A DNA stretch of 64,000 nt from Pseudomonas psychrophila (GCF_001043005.1 NZ_JYKZ01000015.1:37252-101251); one strand, 5' to 3'. Shown: positions 33,422-41,732, counted from the stretch's first letter. Program-made: numbers and translations. The notes: generated from the sequence alone by a model not told the origin.

Positions 33422-33650
33422 CCAGTGTCACCTTGACCCTTTGCGGCGCTGCCAGGCGTTCGCGCACGGTGTTGATGAGTGCTTCGTCTTCTTCTGTCAC
33501 CAGCATGGGGCGAAAGGGCAGTTGGCCGCGTTCGGCTACGTACTGCAATGCCTGGCGGACCAGTTCAGAGGGGGTGACACCCAAGCGCTCAAGTTCCTTG
33601 TAGGCGCGGGCTTTGAGCTCATCGTCGATGCGAATATTGATGGAGGCCAT
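33411..33650 (-). CDS. relB: RelB/DinJ family antitoxin
   Basis: The protein has 79 residues. MASINIRIDDELKARAY is a ribbon-helix-helix DNA-binding N-terminus, then a helix (TPSELVRQALQYVAERG) and a disordered acidic tail that would wrap the toxin. I prefer ATG 33650 to an in-frame ATG at 33680 because a 20-base palindrome ends just before it at 33664, where an autoregulatory operator is expected. It is followed by relE with an 11-base overlap. Confidence 0.85.
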   Translation of the reverse strand: MASINIRIDDELKARAYKELERLGVTPSELVRQALQYVAERGQLPFRPMLVTEEDEALINTVRERLAAPQRVKVTLDDL

Positions 33651-33663
33651 GGTTTTGACTCGT

Positions 33664-33683
33664 GTAATGACGTTTGTCATTAC
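33664..33683. promoter_or_regulatory. Palindromic operator of relBE
   Basis: GTAATGAC-GTTT-GTCATTAC is a perfect 8-bp inverted repeat 13 bases before the antitoxin start, the normal place for RelB/RelBE autorepression. Confidence 0.72.
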
Positions 33684-33913
33684 GTTGGCCTCTGCCCGTT
33701 TCTTTTGCAAGTGCCATTGGGCGGTTGAGTGGTCTGCGTTGTTCATATGCTCTCCAGAAATTAAGCCGCCAGACCAGAGAAGGGCGGTCAGCTCTGTGAG
33801 CCAAGCTAGAGATAATCAGGTGATTCGTACGACGATTCGCTTTCATTCCCGTGAAACATCCGAGAAAATCCCGTTCGCTTGCGCCTGTCCAAATCGGGGA
33901 ATAGTCTCGCTCC

Positions 33914-34141
33914 ACCGCTGCAAAACAGCGGTCGGGTTTAGTAGCCTGATGTTACTAGGCGCAATGCGCCACCTTAGTGAGGCGCTTTTTTTCGGCCTCT
34001 GCTTTCTGGTGGTCGTGCGCAGGGCGCCTTCGGGTGCGCCGGGTTCCTAGTACACCGGTCTACTAACCTGCGCACGGCTGCCACCCATTCGTTTAGTAGC
34101 GATAAGTGACAGCTCCTTTTGATGTACTAGGAGTCTGCACG
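33914..34141 (+). ncRNA. Structured 5' leader RNA of the DUF6124-like gene, with uORF, terminator hairpin and hideable binding site
   Basis: In order: hairpin ACCGCTG/CAGCGGT (33914-33932); TAGTA...TACTA pair (33939-33957) ending in a Shine-Dalgarno-like CTAGG; a small ORF starting 33964; hairpin GCGCC/GGCGC plus seven T (33966-33992), a terminator; a GC hairpin with UUCG (34023-34041 region); a second TAGTA...TACTA pair (34048-34065) containing the uORF stop; a third TAGTA (34094) and TACTAGGAG (34125-34133), the binding site of the main gene. TCCTAGTACA (34045-34054) is perfectly complementary to TGTACTAGGA (34123-34132) and, with one bulge, to the first copy, so alternative folds exist. 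The upstream promoter was not identified. Confidence 0.6.
33964..34050 (+). CDS. Putative leader peptide (uORF) within the DUF6124 leader
   Basis: It would encode 28 residues, MRHLSEALFFGLCFLVVVRR plus a Ser/Gly/Ala/Pro-rich tail, with a hydrophobic middle. CTAGG lies 5 bases before the ATG; an in-frame ATG at 33949 would add five residues but lacks a binding site. Its first codons overlap the terminator hairpin, and its TAG stop lies inside the segment that can pair with the downstream ribosome binding site, so its translation would affect both. It may be a regulatory leader peptide or a small membrane protein; it could also be non-coding. Confidence 0.4.
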   Translation: MRHLSEALFFGLCFLVVVRRAPSGAPGS

Positions 34142-34489
34142 ATGAAAAAAATCACTCCAGATCCCCCTGTTTCTCCCCTCGATGCTGCTGACAGTCACGA
34201 CCCGTTGCTGGACCGTATCGCCACCGAGCGTGCGCTCAATTATTACCTGCAAAACCATAAGCCTTTTCGCCCTGTGGGCATGGCCCTGTATGCCATCCCG
34301 GACAGCGTCAATTCAGAAGCGGCTTTGGCCCAGGCGTCAGACTTGTTGCGCTGTGCGGGTGCCTGCGCGAATGAGGCGGGGAATGGCTTGAGCGGGCCCG
34401 CGCGCGATTGGGTGTTGTCGGTCATGCACTTGGTGGAGCTGGCCAAGGGTTATGTCGATAAATCGCTGGATACGCTGGCAACGCACTGA
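34142..34489 (+). CDS. DUF6124/DUF3077-like small protein, Pseudomonas-specific family
   Basis: The protein has 115 residues and no signal peptide. It opens KKITPDPP, followed by a helical region DRIATERALNYYL and a C-terminal helix pair (EAALAQASDLLRCAGACANE; WVLSVMHLVELAKGYVDKSL). This layout fits the DUF3077/DUF6124 proteins that occur in many copies in Pseudomonas; no function is established that I know of. AGGAG lies 8 bases upstream of the ATG within a segment that can be base-paired by the leader. The gene stands alone, followed by a weak hairpin terminator. Confidence 0.65.
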   Translation: MKKITPDPPVSPLDAADSHDPLLDRIATERALNYYLQNHKPFRPVGMALYAIPDSVNSEAALAQASDLLRCAGACANEAGNGLSGPARDWVLSVMHLVELAKGYVDKSLDTLATH

Positions 34490-34495
34490 GGCAGC

Positions 34496-34521
34496 ACGCG
34501 CCTGATTGGCGACAGGCGCGT
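34496..34521 (+). terminator. Hairpin after the DUF6124-like gene, weak terminator
   Basis: Arms ACGCGCCTG and CAGGCGCGT form a 9-bp stem; the following tract is TATATATTT rather than pure T. Confidence 0.6.
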
Positions 34522-34680
34522 TATATATTTATCAAAAGTACGATGGTTAATCGGTACCGGCACAAACCTGCCCCGGGCTTAACTTGACACGGATTGTGTT
34601 AAACGAAACCGCCCGCACACTGTTCGATTTTGCGACAGTAGCGCTCGCTTTACCCATGCATCAGATCACCCGAATTCATC

Positions 34681-34709
34681 TTGTGTTGCGCTCGGTGTTG
34701 CGCAATAAT
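34681..34709 (+). promoter_or_regulatory. Candidate sigma70 promoter of the NYN gene
   Basis: TTGTGT, a 17-base spacer and AATAAT fit sigma70 boxes. The spacer region holds two direct repeats GTGTTGCGC (34683-34691 and 34695-34703), possibly an operator. The predicted start is near 34716, giving a leader of about 96 bases. The rest of the gap 34522-34680 shows only an isolated TTGACA at 34584 with no matching -10. Confidence 0.5.
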
Positions 34710-34764
34710 CGGCCCACTACTCAGCCCCGTACGCAGTGATTCAGTTCGCTGGCCGTTGGGGTGA

Positions 34765-34791
34765 AAAAACCGGCCCAGGGCCGGTTTTTTC
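34765..34791 (+). terminator. Intrinsic terminator/attenuator directly in front of the NYN gene
   Basis: AAAAAACCGGCCC-A-GGGCCGGTTTTTT is symmetric, so it could work on both strands. It ends 20 bases before the TTG start of the next gene, leaving no space for a promoter between them. Confidence 0.85.
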
Positions 34792-34811
34792 GTTTCCAGG
34801 GATAGGAAGTC

Positions 34812-35501
34812 TTGCGTACAGCGTGCTTTGTAGACGGCTACAACGTGTTTTACGGCCTGCTGGCCGGCACTCCGTACAAGTGGCTGGATCTTCCTGCCCT
34901 GCTGGCTCATATCATCCGTATCGAACACTGCGACAGCACGCTTGCTGCTGTGAGTTTTTTCACCTCCGGCGTCAAACCCTCATTGGCCAGCCGTGGCATT
35001 GCCTCAAAAGAGGCCCAGGACACCTACATTCGTGCGCTGATATCACGGGGTGTCGATGTGTATTACGGACGTCACCAGCTTGAATCAGGCAAGGCGCCGC
35101 GTTTTGTTGATAAGGCCACTGCGGCGTCCAGAGATGACCAGGTTGAGATTTGGAAGCTTGAAGAGAAAGAGACGGACGTTCATATCGCGATCAGTATGTA
35201 CCGGCTTGCGGCCCGGCAGGCGGCGTTACCACTTGAACTGCGTGTAGAGCAGCTTGTCCTGGTATCTGCCGATACCGATATGACCCCGGCTTTAAGGGCG
35301 CTCAGGGAGGATTTCCCCGGACTGCAGCTAGGAGTGATCCTGCCTCACCGTGAGGGCATTCAGCGAACGGCTCCGGGTTCGTTGAAGCCCTACGTGAACT
35401 GGATGCGACAGGTGGTCACTAACGCCGAACTGGCCCGGTATCAGTTCCCTGCACGTATACCCACCCGCAAAAAACCAGCCGACAAACCGGCCTACTGGTG
35501 A
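34812..35501 (+). CDS. NYN-domain (PIN-like) RNase family protein
   Basis: The protein has 229 residues from TTG 34812, with AGGA 4 bases upstream; no ATG precedes the first motif. Acidic residues of the PIN/NYN active site are visible: FVDGYNVFY (Asp8), KETDVHIAISM (near 117) and LVSADTDMTPAL (near 153-156), so it should be a metal-dependent ribonuclease. The C-terminal tail is basic (RIPTRKKPADK). It stands alone between two accessory genes and the sulfur island. RNA targets are unknown. Expression seems to require read-through of the terminator immediately upstream. Confidence 0.8.
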   Translation: MRTACFVDGYNVFYGLLAGTPYKWLDLPALLAHIIRIEHCDSTLAAVSFFTSGVKPSLASRGIASKEAQDTYIRALISRGVDVYYGRHQLESGKAPRFVDKATAASRDDQVEIWKLEEKETDVHIAISMYRLAARQAALPLELRVEQLVLVSADTDMTPALRALREDFPGLQLGVILPHREGIQRTAPGSLKPYVNWMRQVVTNAELARYQFPARIPTRKKPADKPAYW

Positions 35502-35703
35502 GCCTTTAGGTTCTGGTTTCAGGTTCATTCATTTAATCAGTTATGACCTTACAACCAAAAAACTTATAACTATTTAAAGTCATTAAAGCGGGTTGAGTTC
35601 TATAAAAGTGCTCATCTATCTTTAGATTAAATAGTGATTAGTCAGCGCTGCTTTTATGCCTTTATGATCTGTCTACAACAACTCGTGAGGCAGGAGTGGC
35701 GCA

Positions 35704-36615
35704 ATGACTATTCAAGTAAAACCTGTGGCAGGTCGGATTGGTGCACAACTTGAAGGCATACAACTGGGCGGGGATATCAGTGCCGAATCATTCGAGTTTA
35801 TTAATCAGGCACTGTTGAAATACAAAGTTCTGTTCTTTCGTGATCAGCATCTGGATGACGCCGAACATGAAGCCTTTTCTCGACGCTTCGGTGATCAGGT
35901 GCCGCATCCAACCGTGCGCTCTGCCGAGAAAAGCGCCGCCATCCTGCATCTGGATGCCAAGGAAACCCGCGCCAACTCCTGGCACACCGATGTGACCTTT
36001 GTTGCCAACTACCCAAAGATTTCCATCTTGCGCGGTGTAGTCATTCCGCCTTATGGCGGCGATACCGTGTGGGCTAATACTGCGTCGGCCTATGCCGACT
36101 TGCCAGAGCCGTTAAAACAACTGGCCGACAGTTTGCGTGCCCTGCATACCAATGTGTATGACTATGCCGCGCCGCGGGATACCGATGAGTCGGGTCTTAA
36201 GCGTTATCGCGAACAGTTCACCGCCCAAGTGTATGAAACCGAACATCCTCTGGTTCGCGTTCACCCTGAGTCCGGCGAAAGAAGTTTGTTGTTGGGCCAC
36301 TTTGTAAAAGAACTGCAGGGTGTTAGCAGCAATGACTCCAAACAACTGATCCGCCTGTTCCACGACCGCATTACCCATGTCGACAACACCGTGCGCTGGC
36401 GCTGGCAGGCAGGCGATGTGGTGATCTGGGACAACCGCGCCACGCAGCACATTGCGATCAACGATTACGGCGATGCCCAGCGCATTGTGCGCCGCACCAC
36501 CATCGACGGCGACGTGCCGGTGGGTGTGGACGGCCGCCTGAGCCAGGCGCTCAAGCCGACGCCCGAAACTCGCTCGCCCAAAACCGAAGCCGACAAAAAA
36601 CACCTCGCCGCCTGA
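35704..36615 (+). CDS. atsK: TauD/TfdA-family 2-oxoglutarate dioxygenase, alkylsulfatase AtsK-like
   Basis: The protein has 303 residues. The Fe(II) site is WHTDVTF (His-x-Asp, near 97-103) plus the distal His in TQHIAINDYG (near 258), and Arg in RIVRRTT binds 2-oxoglutarate. It closely matches AtsK, which oxidises alkyl sulfate esters to aldehyde and sulfate; TauD (taurine) is the alternative. GAGGCAGGAG precedes the ATG. It begins a same-strand cluster with an ABC transporter, as in the ats genes of P. putida. Expression under sulfur starvation is likely from the family. Confidence 0.85.
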   Translation: MTIQVKPVAGRIGAQLEGIQLGGDISAESFEFINQALLKYKVLFFRDQHLDDAEHEAFSRRFGDQVPHPTVRSAEKSAAILHLDAKETRANSWHTDVTFVANYPKISILRGVVIPPYGGDTVWANTASAYADLPEPLKQLADSLRALHTNVYDYAAPRDTDESGLKRYREQFTAQVYETEHPLVRVHPESGERSLLLGHFVKELQGVSSNDSKQLIRLFHDRITHVDNTVRWRWQAGDVVIWDNRATQHIAINDYGDAQRIVRRTTIDGDVPVGVDGRLSQALKPTPETRSPKTEADKKHLAA

Positions 36616-36651
36616 CCGGCCGAACCTCATCGCTCCCAGGAAAACCAGCCC

Positions 36652-37746
36652 ATGGCCTCATTCAACGCTAAATCCCTGTTTCGCAAAGGTCGCATCGCCG
36701 CCGCGCTGGCAGCAGTCATGGCTGTGCCGCTGGCCCAGGCCGATGTGTTACGGATCGGTGTCGCCACCGCCGGTGGGGGTGATCCGGTGACGTTCAGTGG
36801 CTCGACCCTCGGGATCGTGCGCAACCAGCAACTGCTGGAGAAGGCTTTCGCCGGAAGCGGAACCGACGTGCAGTGGTTCTTCTTCAAAGGGGCTGGCCCC
36901 GCGGTCAACGAAGCCTTGTCCAACCAGCAACTGGACTTCGCCTACCAGGGCGATCTGCCTGCTGTGGTCGGGCGCGCCAACGGGCTGGACACCAAACTGC
37001 TGGCGGCCCTGGGTGTGAGGGCCAATCTGTACCTGGCCGTACCCAAGGGCTCGGACATCAAAAGTATTGAGGACCTGAAAGGCAAGAAAGTCGCCGTGTT
37101 TCGCGGTACCAACGGCCATCTGGTGTCGATCAACCTGTTGGCCGAGCACGGTCTGACCGAGCGCGATATCAAGGTCATCAACCTCGATACCGGCAGCACT
37201 CAGGCAGCGCTGGTTTCCAACGGCGTGGATGCCGCCTTTGGCGGTCGTGAACTGTTCAAGCTGCGCGACAAGGGCCTGATCGACATCATTTACGACAACC
37301 CCACCCAGGATGTGCGTTACACCCGCCAGACCGCATTGGTGGTTCGCGGGGCCTATGAAAAAGAGCATCCGGCCAATGTACAGAAGGTCGTCGACACCCT
37401 GGTGGACGCTGCGAAATGGACGTCCGAAGAAGACCACCGTGAGGCCGTTTTCGCCGAGTGGGCCAAGAGCAACGAACCGGTTGAGTCGCTGCGCGCCGAC
37501 TCTGCCGGGGTCAGCATCCGCGACAAGGCTTCCCCGCTGATCGATCCCTTTTTGTTGAGCCGCTACAAGGCGGTGGCGGAGCAGGCCAAGGACGAAAAGC
37601 TGATCCGTCGTCCGGTGAGTATCGATGGCTGGTTTGAGCCTTCATACCTGCAAGCGGCCCTCAAAGCCAAAGGCCTTGAAACCTTCTGGACGGCCTATGG
37701 CCCGGATGGCAAGCAGCCTGCCGGGAATGCCGTCGCCGGCAAGTAA
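36652..37746 (+). CDS. Periplasmic binding protein for sulfonates/sulfate esters (SsuA/AtsR-like)
   Basis: The protein has 364 residues. Residues 1-30 are a signal peptide (GRIAAALAAVMAVPLAQA, cleaved before DVLRIGVA). The NMT1/SsuA-type fold is shown by DFAYQGDLPAVVGRANG, DLKGKKVAVFRGTNGH and NGVDAAFGGRELF. It lies 36 bases after atsK and is separated from its permeases by a REP pair. In P. putida the equivalent is AtsR. The exact ligand (alkyl sulfate or alkanesulfonate) cannot be read. Confidence 0.85.
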   Translation: MASFNAKSLFRKGRIAAALAAVMAVPLAQADVLRIGVATAGGGDPVTFSGSTLGIVRNQQLLEKAFAGSGTDVQWFFFKGAGPAVNEALSNQQLDFAYQGDLPAVVGRANGLDTKLLAALGVRANLYLAVPKGSDIKSIEDLKGKKVAVFRGTNGHLVSINLLAEHGLTERDIKVINLDTGSTQAALVSNGVDAAFGGRELFKLRDKGLIDIIYDNPTQDVRYTRQTALVVRGAYEKEHPANVQKVVDTLVDAAKWTSEEDHREAVFAEWAKSNEPVESLRADSAGVSIRDKASPLIDPFLLSRYKAVAEQAKDEKLIRRPVSIDGWFEPSYLQAALKAKGLETFWTAYGPDGKQPAGNAVAGK

Positions 37747-37755
37747 CCGCAACCC

Positions 37756-37833
37756 TGTGTGGGAGCGAGCCTGCTCGCGATGCAGGCGACGCGGTCGTGT
37801 CGATCCATTCGCGAGCAGGCTCGCTCCGACACA
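37756..37833. repeat. REP pair within the sulfur operon
   Basis: Inverted REP cores with one change (CTCCGACAC) lie between the binding-protein gene and the first permease gene; such elements can stabilise the upstream mRNA. Confidence 0.9.
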
Positions 37834-37878
37834 CACATAAACATTCTGCTTTTTGCCGCAAGCAAGGGAGCCACGCAT

Positions 37879-38781
37879 ATGCCCAGGGCACAGACGGTCA
37901 CACGAGAGCAGTACGCACCGGCGCTACCCAAGGCCAACGTGAAGCGCTTGCCACCAGCACCGACCCGGCCCGTACGCAAGGTCGAGGTGCCCCGCACATC
38001 GGCCTGGGCTTCAAGACTGGGTGACAAGGCGTTGCCGTGGCTGCTGCCGCTGACGTTGCTGGGCCTGTGGTACGTGGGGGTTGAACTGGGTCTGCTCTCA
38101 GAGCAGGTGCTGCCGCCGCCCGCCTATGTGTATGAAACCCTGTCGGACCTCTTCACCTCTGGCGACCTGTGGATAAATGCGACCGCCAGCCTGCAACGTG
38201 TCGTGGTCGGATTTGCCCTGGGGGCCGGTGTCGGTGTGGCGCTGGGGCTGGCCATGGGGCTGTCGAAAACCGTAGAGGATTATCTGCTGCCCACCTTCAA
38301 CGCCCTGGTGCAGATACCGGTGCTGGGCTGGCTGCCGTTTGCCTTGCTGCTGTTCGGCATTGGCGAGCCGCTTAAATATGTGCTGATCGCCAAGGCCGCC
38401 ATGGTGCCGATCACGCTGTGCACCTTGCAGGCTTTTCACCAGGCCCCCAAGGGGTTGCTGGAAGCGGGTCGGGCGTACGGCTTCAGCCGTTGGCAGAGCG
38501 TGGTGTTCATCGTGTTGCCTGCGGCCATTCCGACCCTGTTCACCGGTCTGCGTCTTGGCTTCACCAAAGCCTGGCTGTCACTGGTGGTGGTTGAGCTGGT
38601 GGCGTCGAGCGAAGGGCTGGGTTACCTGATTGTGTATGGTCGCCAACTGTTCCAGCTGGATCTGGTGATGGCGGCCGTGGTGGTGGTCGGTGCGATCGGG
38701 CTGTTGATCGATCGCGGTTTTGATCACGCCGAGCGGCGCCTCAATCGTGGCCGCGCACCTGTAGCGGGGCGCCTGTCATGA
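37879..38781 (+). CDS. ABC transporter permease (SsuC/TauC family), first of a pair
   Basis: The protein has 300 residues, with a basic 50-residue N-terminal extension and then six membrane segments. The EAA loop that contacts the ATPase is EAGRAYGFSRWQSVVFIVLPAAIP (read near 195-218). It starts after the REP pair at ATG 37879 (AAGGGAG upstream). Its stop overlaps the second permease start (ATGA), so the two form a heterodimeric channel for the binding protein encoded upstream. Confidence 0.87.
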   Translation: MPRAQTVTREQYAPALPKANVKRLPPAPTRPVRKVEVPRTSAWASRLGDKALPWLLPLTLLGLWYVGVELGLLSEQVLPPPAYVYETLSDLFTSGDLWINATASLQRVVVGFALGAGVGVALGLAMGLSKTVEDYLLPTFNALVQIPVLGWLPFALLLFGIGEPLKYVLIAKAAMVPITLCTLQAFHQAPKGLLEAGRAYGFSRWQSVVFIVLPAAIPTLFTGLRLGFTKAWLSLVVVELVASSEGLGYLIVYGRQLFQLDLVMAAVVVVGAIGLLIDRGFDHAERRLNRGRAPVAGRLS

Positions 38782-39566
38782 GTAGCGCTCTGGCAATCAG
38801 TCATGGCAGCAGCCGTCGCTATCGCGGCTGGGTGTTGCCGATCAGCGCCGTCGCCCTGTGGTGGCTGGCCTCGCACATGGGCTGGAGTCAGTCCGGTCTG
38901 CTGGTTTCACCGGAAAAAGTCGCGGCCACGGCCTGGGACCAGATTGCTTCAGGCAAGTTCTGGCGGGCGATCAGCGCCAGCCTGGCGCGCAACCTCAGCG
39001 GCTTTTTTATCGGCACCACCCTGGGGCTGGTGCTGGGCTGCCTGCTGGGCCTGTCGCACTACTTCGAGCGGTTGGTGGGCCCCAGCTTCAACACGTTCAA
39101 GCAGATTTCGCTGTTCGCCTGGATCCCGCTGATCTCGGTGTGGTTTGGCCTGGGTGATGTGGCCAAGGTGGTGTTCCTGTCACTGGCAGCACTGGTGCCG
39201 GTGGTGGTGAACACCTGCGACGGCCTGCGCAATGTGCCGCCCAACCTGCTGGAAGTGGCGCGGGTCTACCGCTTCAGCCGCTGGCAAACCATCGTCGGGG
39301 TCATGTTGCCCGCCGCCTTGCCGTCGATCTTCACCGGGCTGTATCTGGCGCTGGTGTATTCGTGGCTGGCGACCATCGGTGCCGAATACCTGCTGGTGTC
39401 GGGGGAGGGCATCGGCAACACGCTGATCGATGGCAGCGAGCATTTCATGATGGACCTGGTGCTGTTCGGCATGGTGGTGATCGGCCTGGTGGGCTGGAGC
39501 CTCAATGCACTGGCCCGGATTTTTGAGCGACGGATGCAGCGCCTGTACGGCATTGACCCGCGTTGA
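38778..39566 (+). CDS. ABC transporter permease (SsuC/TauC family), second of a pair
   Basis: The protein has 262 residues and six membrane segments, with the EAA-type loop EVARVYRFSRWQTIVGVMLP near 158-177. It overlaps the first permease by 4 bases and lies 25 bases before the ATPase gene. Two different permeases, rather than a homodimer as in SsuC, agree with the ats-type transporter. Confidence 0.87.
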   Translation: MSSALAISHGSSRRYRGWVLPISAVALWWLASHMGWSQSGLLVSPEKVAATAWDQIASGKFWRAISASLARNLSGFFIGTTLGLVLGCLLGLSHYFERLVGPSFNTFKQISLFAWIPLISVWFGLGDVAKVVFLSLAALVPVVVNTCDGLRNVPPNLLEVARVYRFSRWQTIVGVMLPAALPSIFTGLYLALVYSWLATIGAEYLLVSGEGIGNTLIDGSEHFMMDLVLFGMVVIGLVGWSLNALARIFERRMQRLYGIDPR

Positions 39567-39591
39567 TCGGCACTTTCAGAAGGATTGCAGC

Positions 39592-40356
39592 ATGCTCAAT
39601 AACAGCCTGACCCTGGAAAACATCAGCAAGCGTTTTGCGTCCCGACCGGGCAGCACTACCCAATTGCAGGTCCTGGACAACATCCAGCTCGACATCGCCC
39701 CGGGCGAATTCATCAGCATCGTCGGCGCCAGCGGTTGCGGCAAATCCACCCTGTTGCGCCTGATTCTTGGCCTGGACGAGGAGTACGACGGGCGCATCCT
39801 GCTCAATGGCAAGCCGATAGACGGTACAGGGCTGGAGCGCGGCATCGTGTTTCAGGATCACCGTTTGTTCCCATGGCTCAATGTGGAGCAGAACGTCGCA
39901 GTGGCCCTCAAGAACTCGCCCCTGAGCGCCAAGGAAAAGCGCGACACCGTGCGCGAGCACATTGAGCTGGTGGGTCTGCAGGACTTTATCGATGCCTACC
40001 CGCACCAGATCTCCGGCGGCATGGCCCAGCGTGTGGCCATCGCCCGCGGGCTGGTCAACCGCCCCAGCGTGCTGCTGCTGGACGAGCCCCTGGGCGCCCT
40101 CGATGCCTTAACCCGTGCACGCCTGCAAGGCGAGCTGCAAAACATCTGGGCCAAAGAAAAAATCACCATGATCCTGGTCACCCACGATGTGGATGAAGCG
40201 GTATTTCTGGGCGATCGCGTGGTAGTCATGCAACCCAACCCCGGCCGTATCCGACGCATCCTCGACATCGACCTGCCGCGCCCGCGCAACCGCAGCGACA
40301 GCCGCTTTATCGCCCTGCGTGACGATGTATTGAGTGACTTCGCCGAACTGCATTGA
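39592..40356 (+). CDS. ABC transporter ATPase (SsuB/TauB family)
   Basis: The protein has 254 residues: Walker A GASGCGKST (near 44-52), Q loop FQDHRLFPW, signature SGGMAQRVAIAR, Walker B VLLLDEPLGALD and switch His in VTHDVDEA. It energises the two permeases encoded just upstream. It is followed 31 bases on by a flavin monooxygenase gene, so uptake and desulfurisation are co-expressed. Confidence 0.9.
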   Translation: MLNNSLTLENISKRFASRPGSTTQLQVLDNIQLDIAPGEFISIVGASGCGKSTLLRLILGLDEEYDGRILLNGKPIDGTGLERGIVFQDHRLFPWLNVEQNVAVALKNSPLSAKEKRDTVREHIELVGLQDFIDAYPHQISGGMAQRVAIARGLVNRPSVLLLDEPLGALDALTRARLQGELQNIWAKEKITMILVTHDVDEAVFLGDRVVVMQPNPGRIRRILDIDLPRPRNRSDSRFIALRDDVLSDFAELH

Positions 40357-40387
40357 ACCCCCGTCACCTGAATTCAGAGAGCAGAAA

Positions 40388-41719
40388 ATGTCCGAACGTC
40401 AGCTCAGCCTCAACCTGTTTATCTACCCCAATGGTCATCACGAAGCCGCCTGGCGCCACCCGCAGTCGGTGCCGGAATCGTCCATGGACATTGGCTATTA
40501 CCAGCAACTGGCATTGCGTGCTGAACGGGAAAAACTCGATGCCATCTTTTTTGCCGACTCGCCGTCACTGGCTGAAAGCGGTCGTGAAGGGTTGCGCATC
40601 CGCTTTGAACCGGTCACCTGGCTGGCGGCCATTGCAGCAGTCACCCAGCGCATCGGCCTGATCGCTACCGCCAGCACTACCTACAGCGAACCCTACAATC
40701 TGGCGCGCTCGTTCAGTGCCCTGGACCACCTGAGCAAGGGCCGCGCCGGCTGGAACATCGTGACCACGTCAATGGCCGCCGCGGCTGCCAACTTTGGGCT
40801 CGACGAGCATCCTTCTGCCCACGACCGCTACACCCAGGCCGAAGAGTTCGTGCATGTAGTGGGTAACCTGTGGGACAGCTGGGAAGACGATGCACTGGTG
40901 CTGGACAAGGCGGGCGGTGTGTTTGCCGACAGCACCAAGGTGCACTCGATCAATCACGTGGGGGCCTATTACAAGGTCAAGGGGCCGTTGAACTCACCGC
41001 GCTCGCCCCAAGGGCGGCCGGTGCAGGTGCAGGCCGGTTCATCCGAGGATGGTCGTGACTTTGCCTCCAAACATGCCGAAGCCATTTTCACCGCGCACCA
41101 GACCCTGCAAAGCGCCACCGAGTTTGCCCACGACATTCGTGCCCGGGCCAAAGCCGTGGGCCGCGATCCGCGCCAGCTGAAAATTCTGCCGGGCATCAGC
41201 CCCTACATCGCCAGCACTGAAGCTGAAGCCCAGCGCAAGTTTGATGAGCTCAACGATCTGGTTCTGCCCCACGTTTCGCTGGGGCAACTGCGACGCATGT
41301 TGGGTGTGGACCTGTCCGGGCAGGATCTGGATGCGCCGTTCCCTCGCCACTTGATCAACTTCGAGGGCATTGAAAGCCAGTCCAGCCGCTTCAAGTTGAT
41401 CATCGATATCGTTGATCGCGAGCACGTCACCTTGCGCCAGCTGATCAACCGCCTGGCCGGTGCCCGTGGGCATTGGGTGCCGGTGGGGACACCCGTGCAG
41501 ATCGCCGACCTGATCGAGCAGTGGTTCCGCAGTGGTGCGGCCGATGGTTTTAACGTGATGCCACCTGCGTTCCCTGATGGTTTTGAAGTGTTCCTCGATG
41601 AAGTGCTGCCGATCCTGCGCTCCCGCGGTTTGTTTCGCAGTGAGTACGCGGGCAGCACGTTGCGCGAGCACTACGGCCTGACGCGTCCGGATTCGCGTTA
41701 CGCCCTGAAAACAGCCTGA
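40388..41719 (+). CDS. LLM-class FMNH2-dependent monooxygenase (NtaA/SnaA/DszA family)
   Basis: The protein has 443 residues in the long subgroup of bacterial-luciferase-like enzymes. LNLFIYPNGHHEAAWRHP is the usual start; FFADSPSLAESG, VTWLAAIAAVTQRIGL, YNLARSFSALDHLSKGRAGWNIVTT and HDRYTQAEEF are family hallmarks. Members use reduced flavin from a separate reductase to cleave C-S or C-N bonds; within a sulfur cluster C-S cleavage is likely. The substrate is unknown. No flavin reductase gene is in this window. Confidence 0.85.
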   Translation: MSERQLSLNLFIYPNGHHEAAWRHPQSVPESSMDIGYYQQLALRAEREKLDAIFFADSPSLAESGREGLRIRFEPVTWLAAIAAVTQRIGLIATASTTYSEPYNLARSFSALDHLSKGRAGWNIVTTSMAAAAANFGLDEHPSAHDRYTQAEEFVHVVGNLWDSWEDDALVLDKAGGVFADSTKVHSINHVGAYYKVKGPLNSPRSPQGRPVQVQAGSSEDGRDFASKHAEAIFTAHQTLQSATEFAHDIRARAKAVGRDPRQLKILPGISPYIASTEAEAQRKFDELNDLVLPHVSLGQLRRMLGVDLSGQDLDAPFPRHLINFEGIESQSSRFKLIIDIVDREHVTLRQLINRLAGARGHWVPVGTPVQIADLIEQWFRSGAADGFNVMPPAFPDGFEVFLDEVLPILRSRGLFRSEYAGSTLREHYGLTRPDSRYALKTA

Positions 41720-41732
41720 CTCCCCCCCTCCC

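Noticed and set aside
34584..34612. TTGACA at 34584 as promoter of an independent small RNA
   Set aside because: No -10 element is found 16 to 18 bases downstream.
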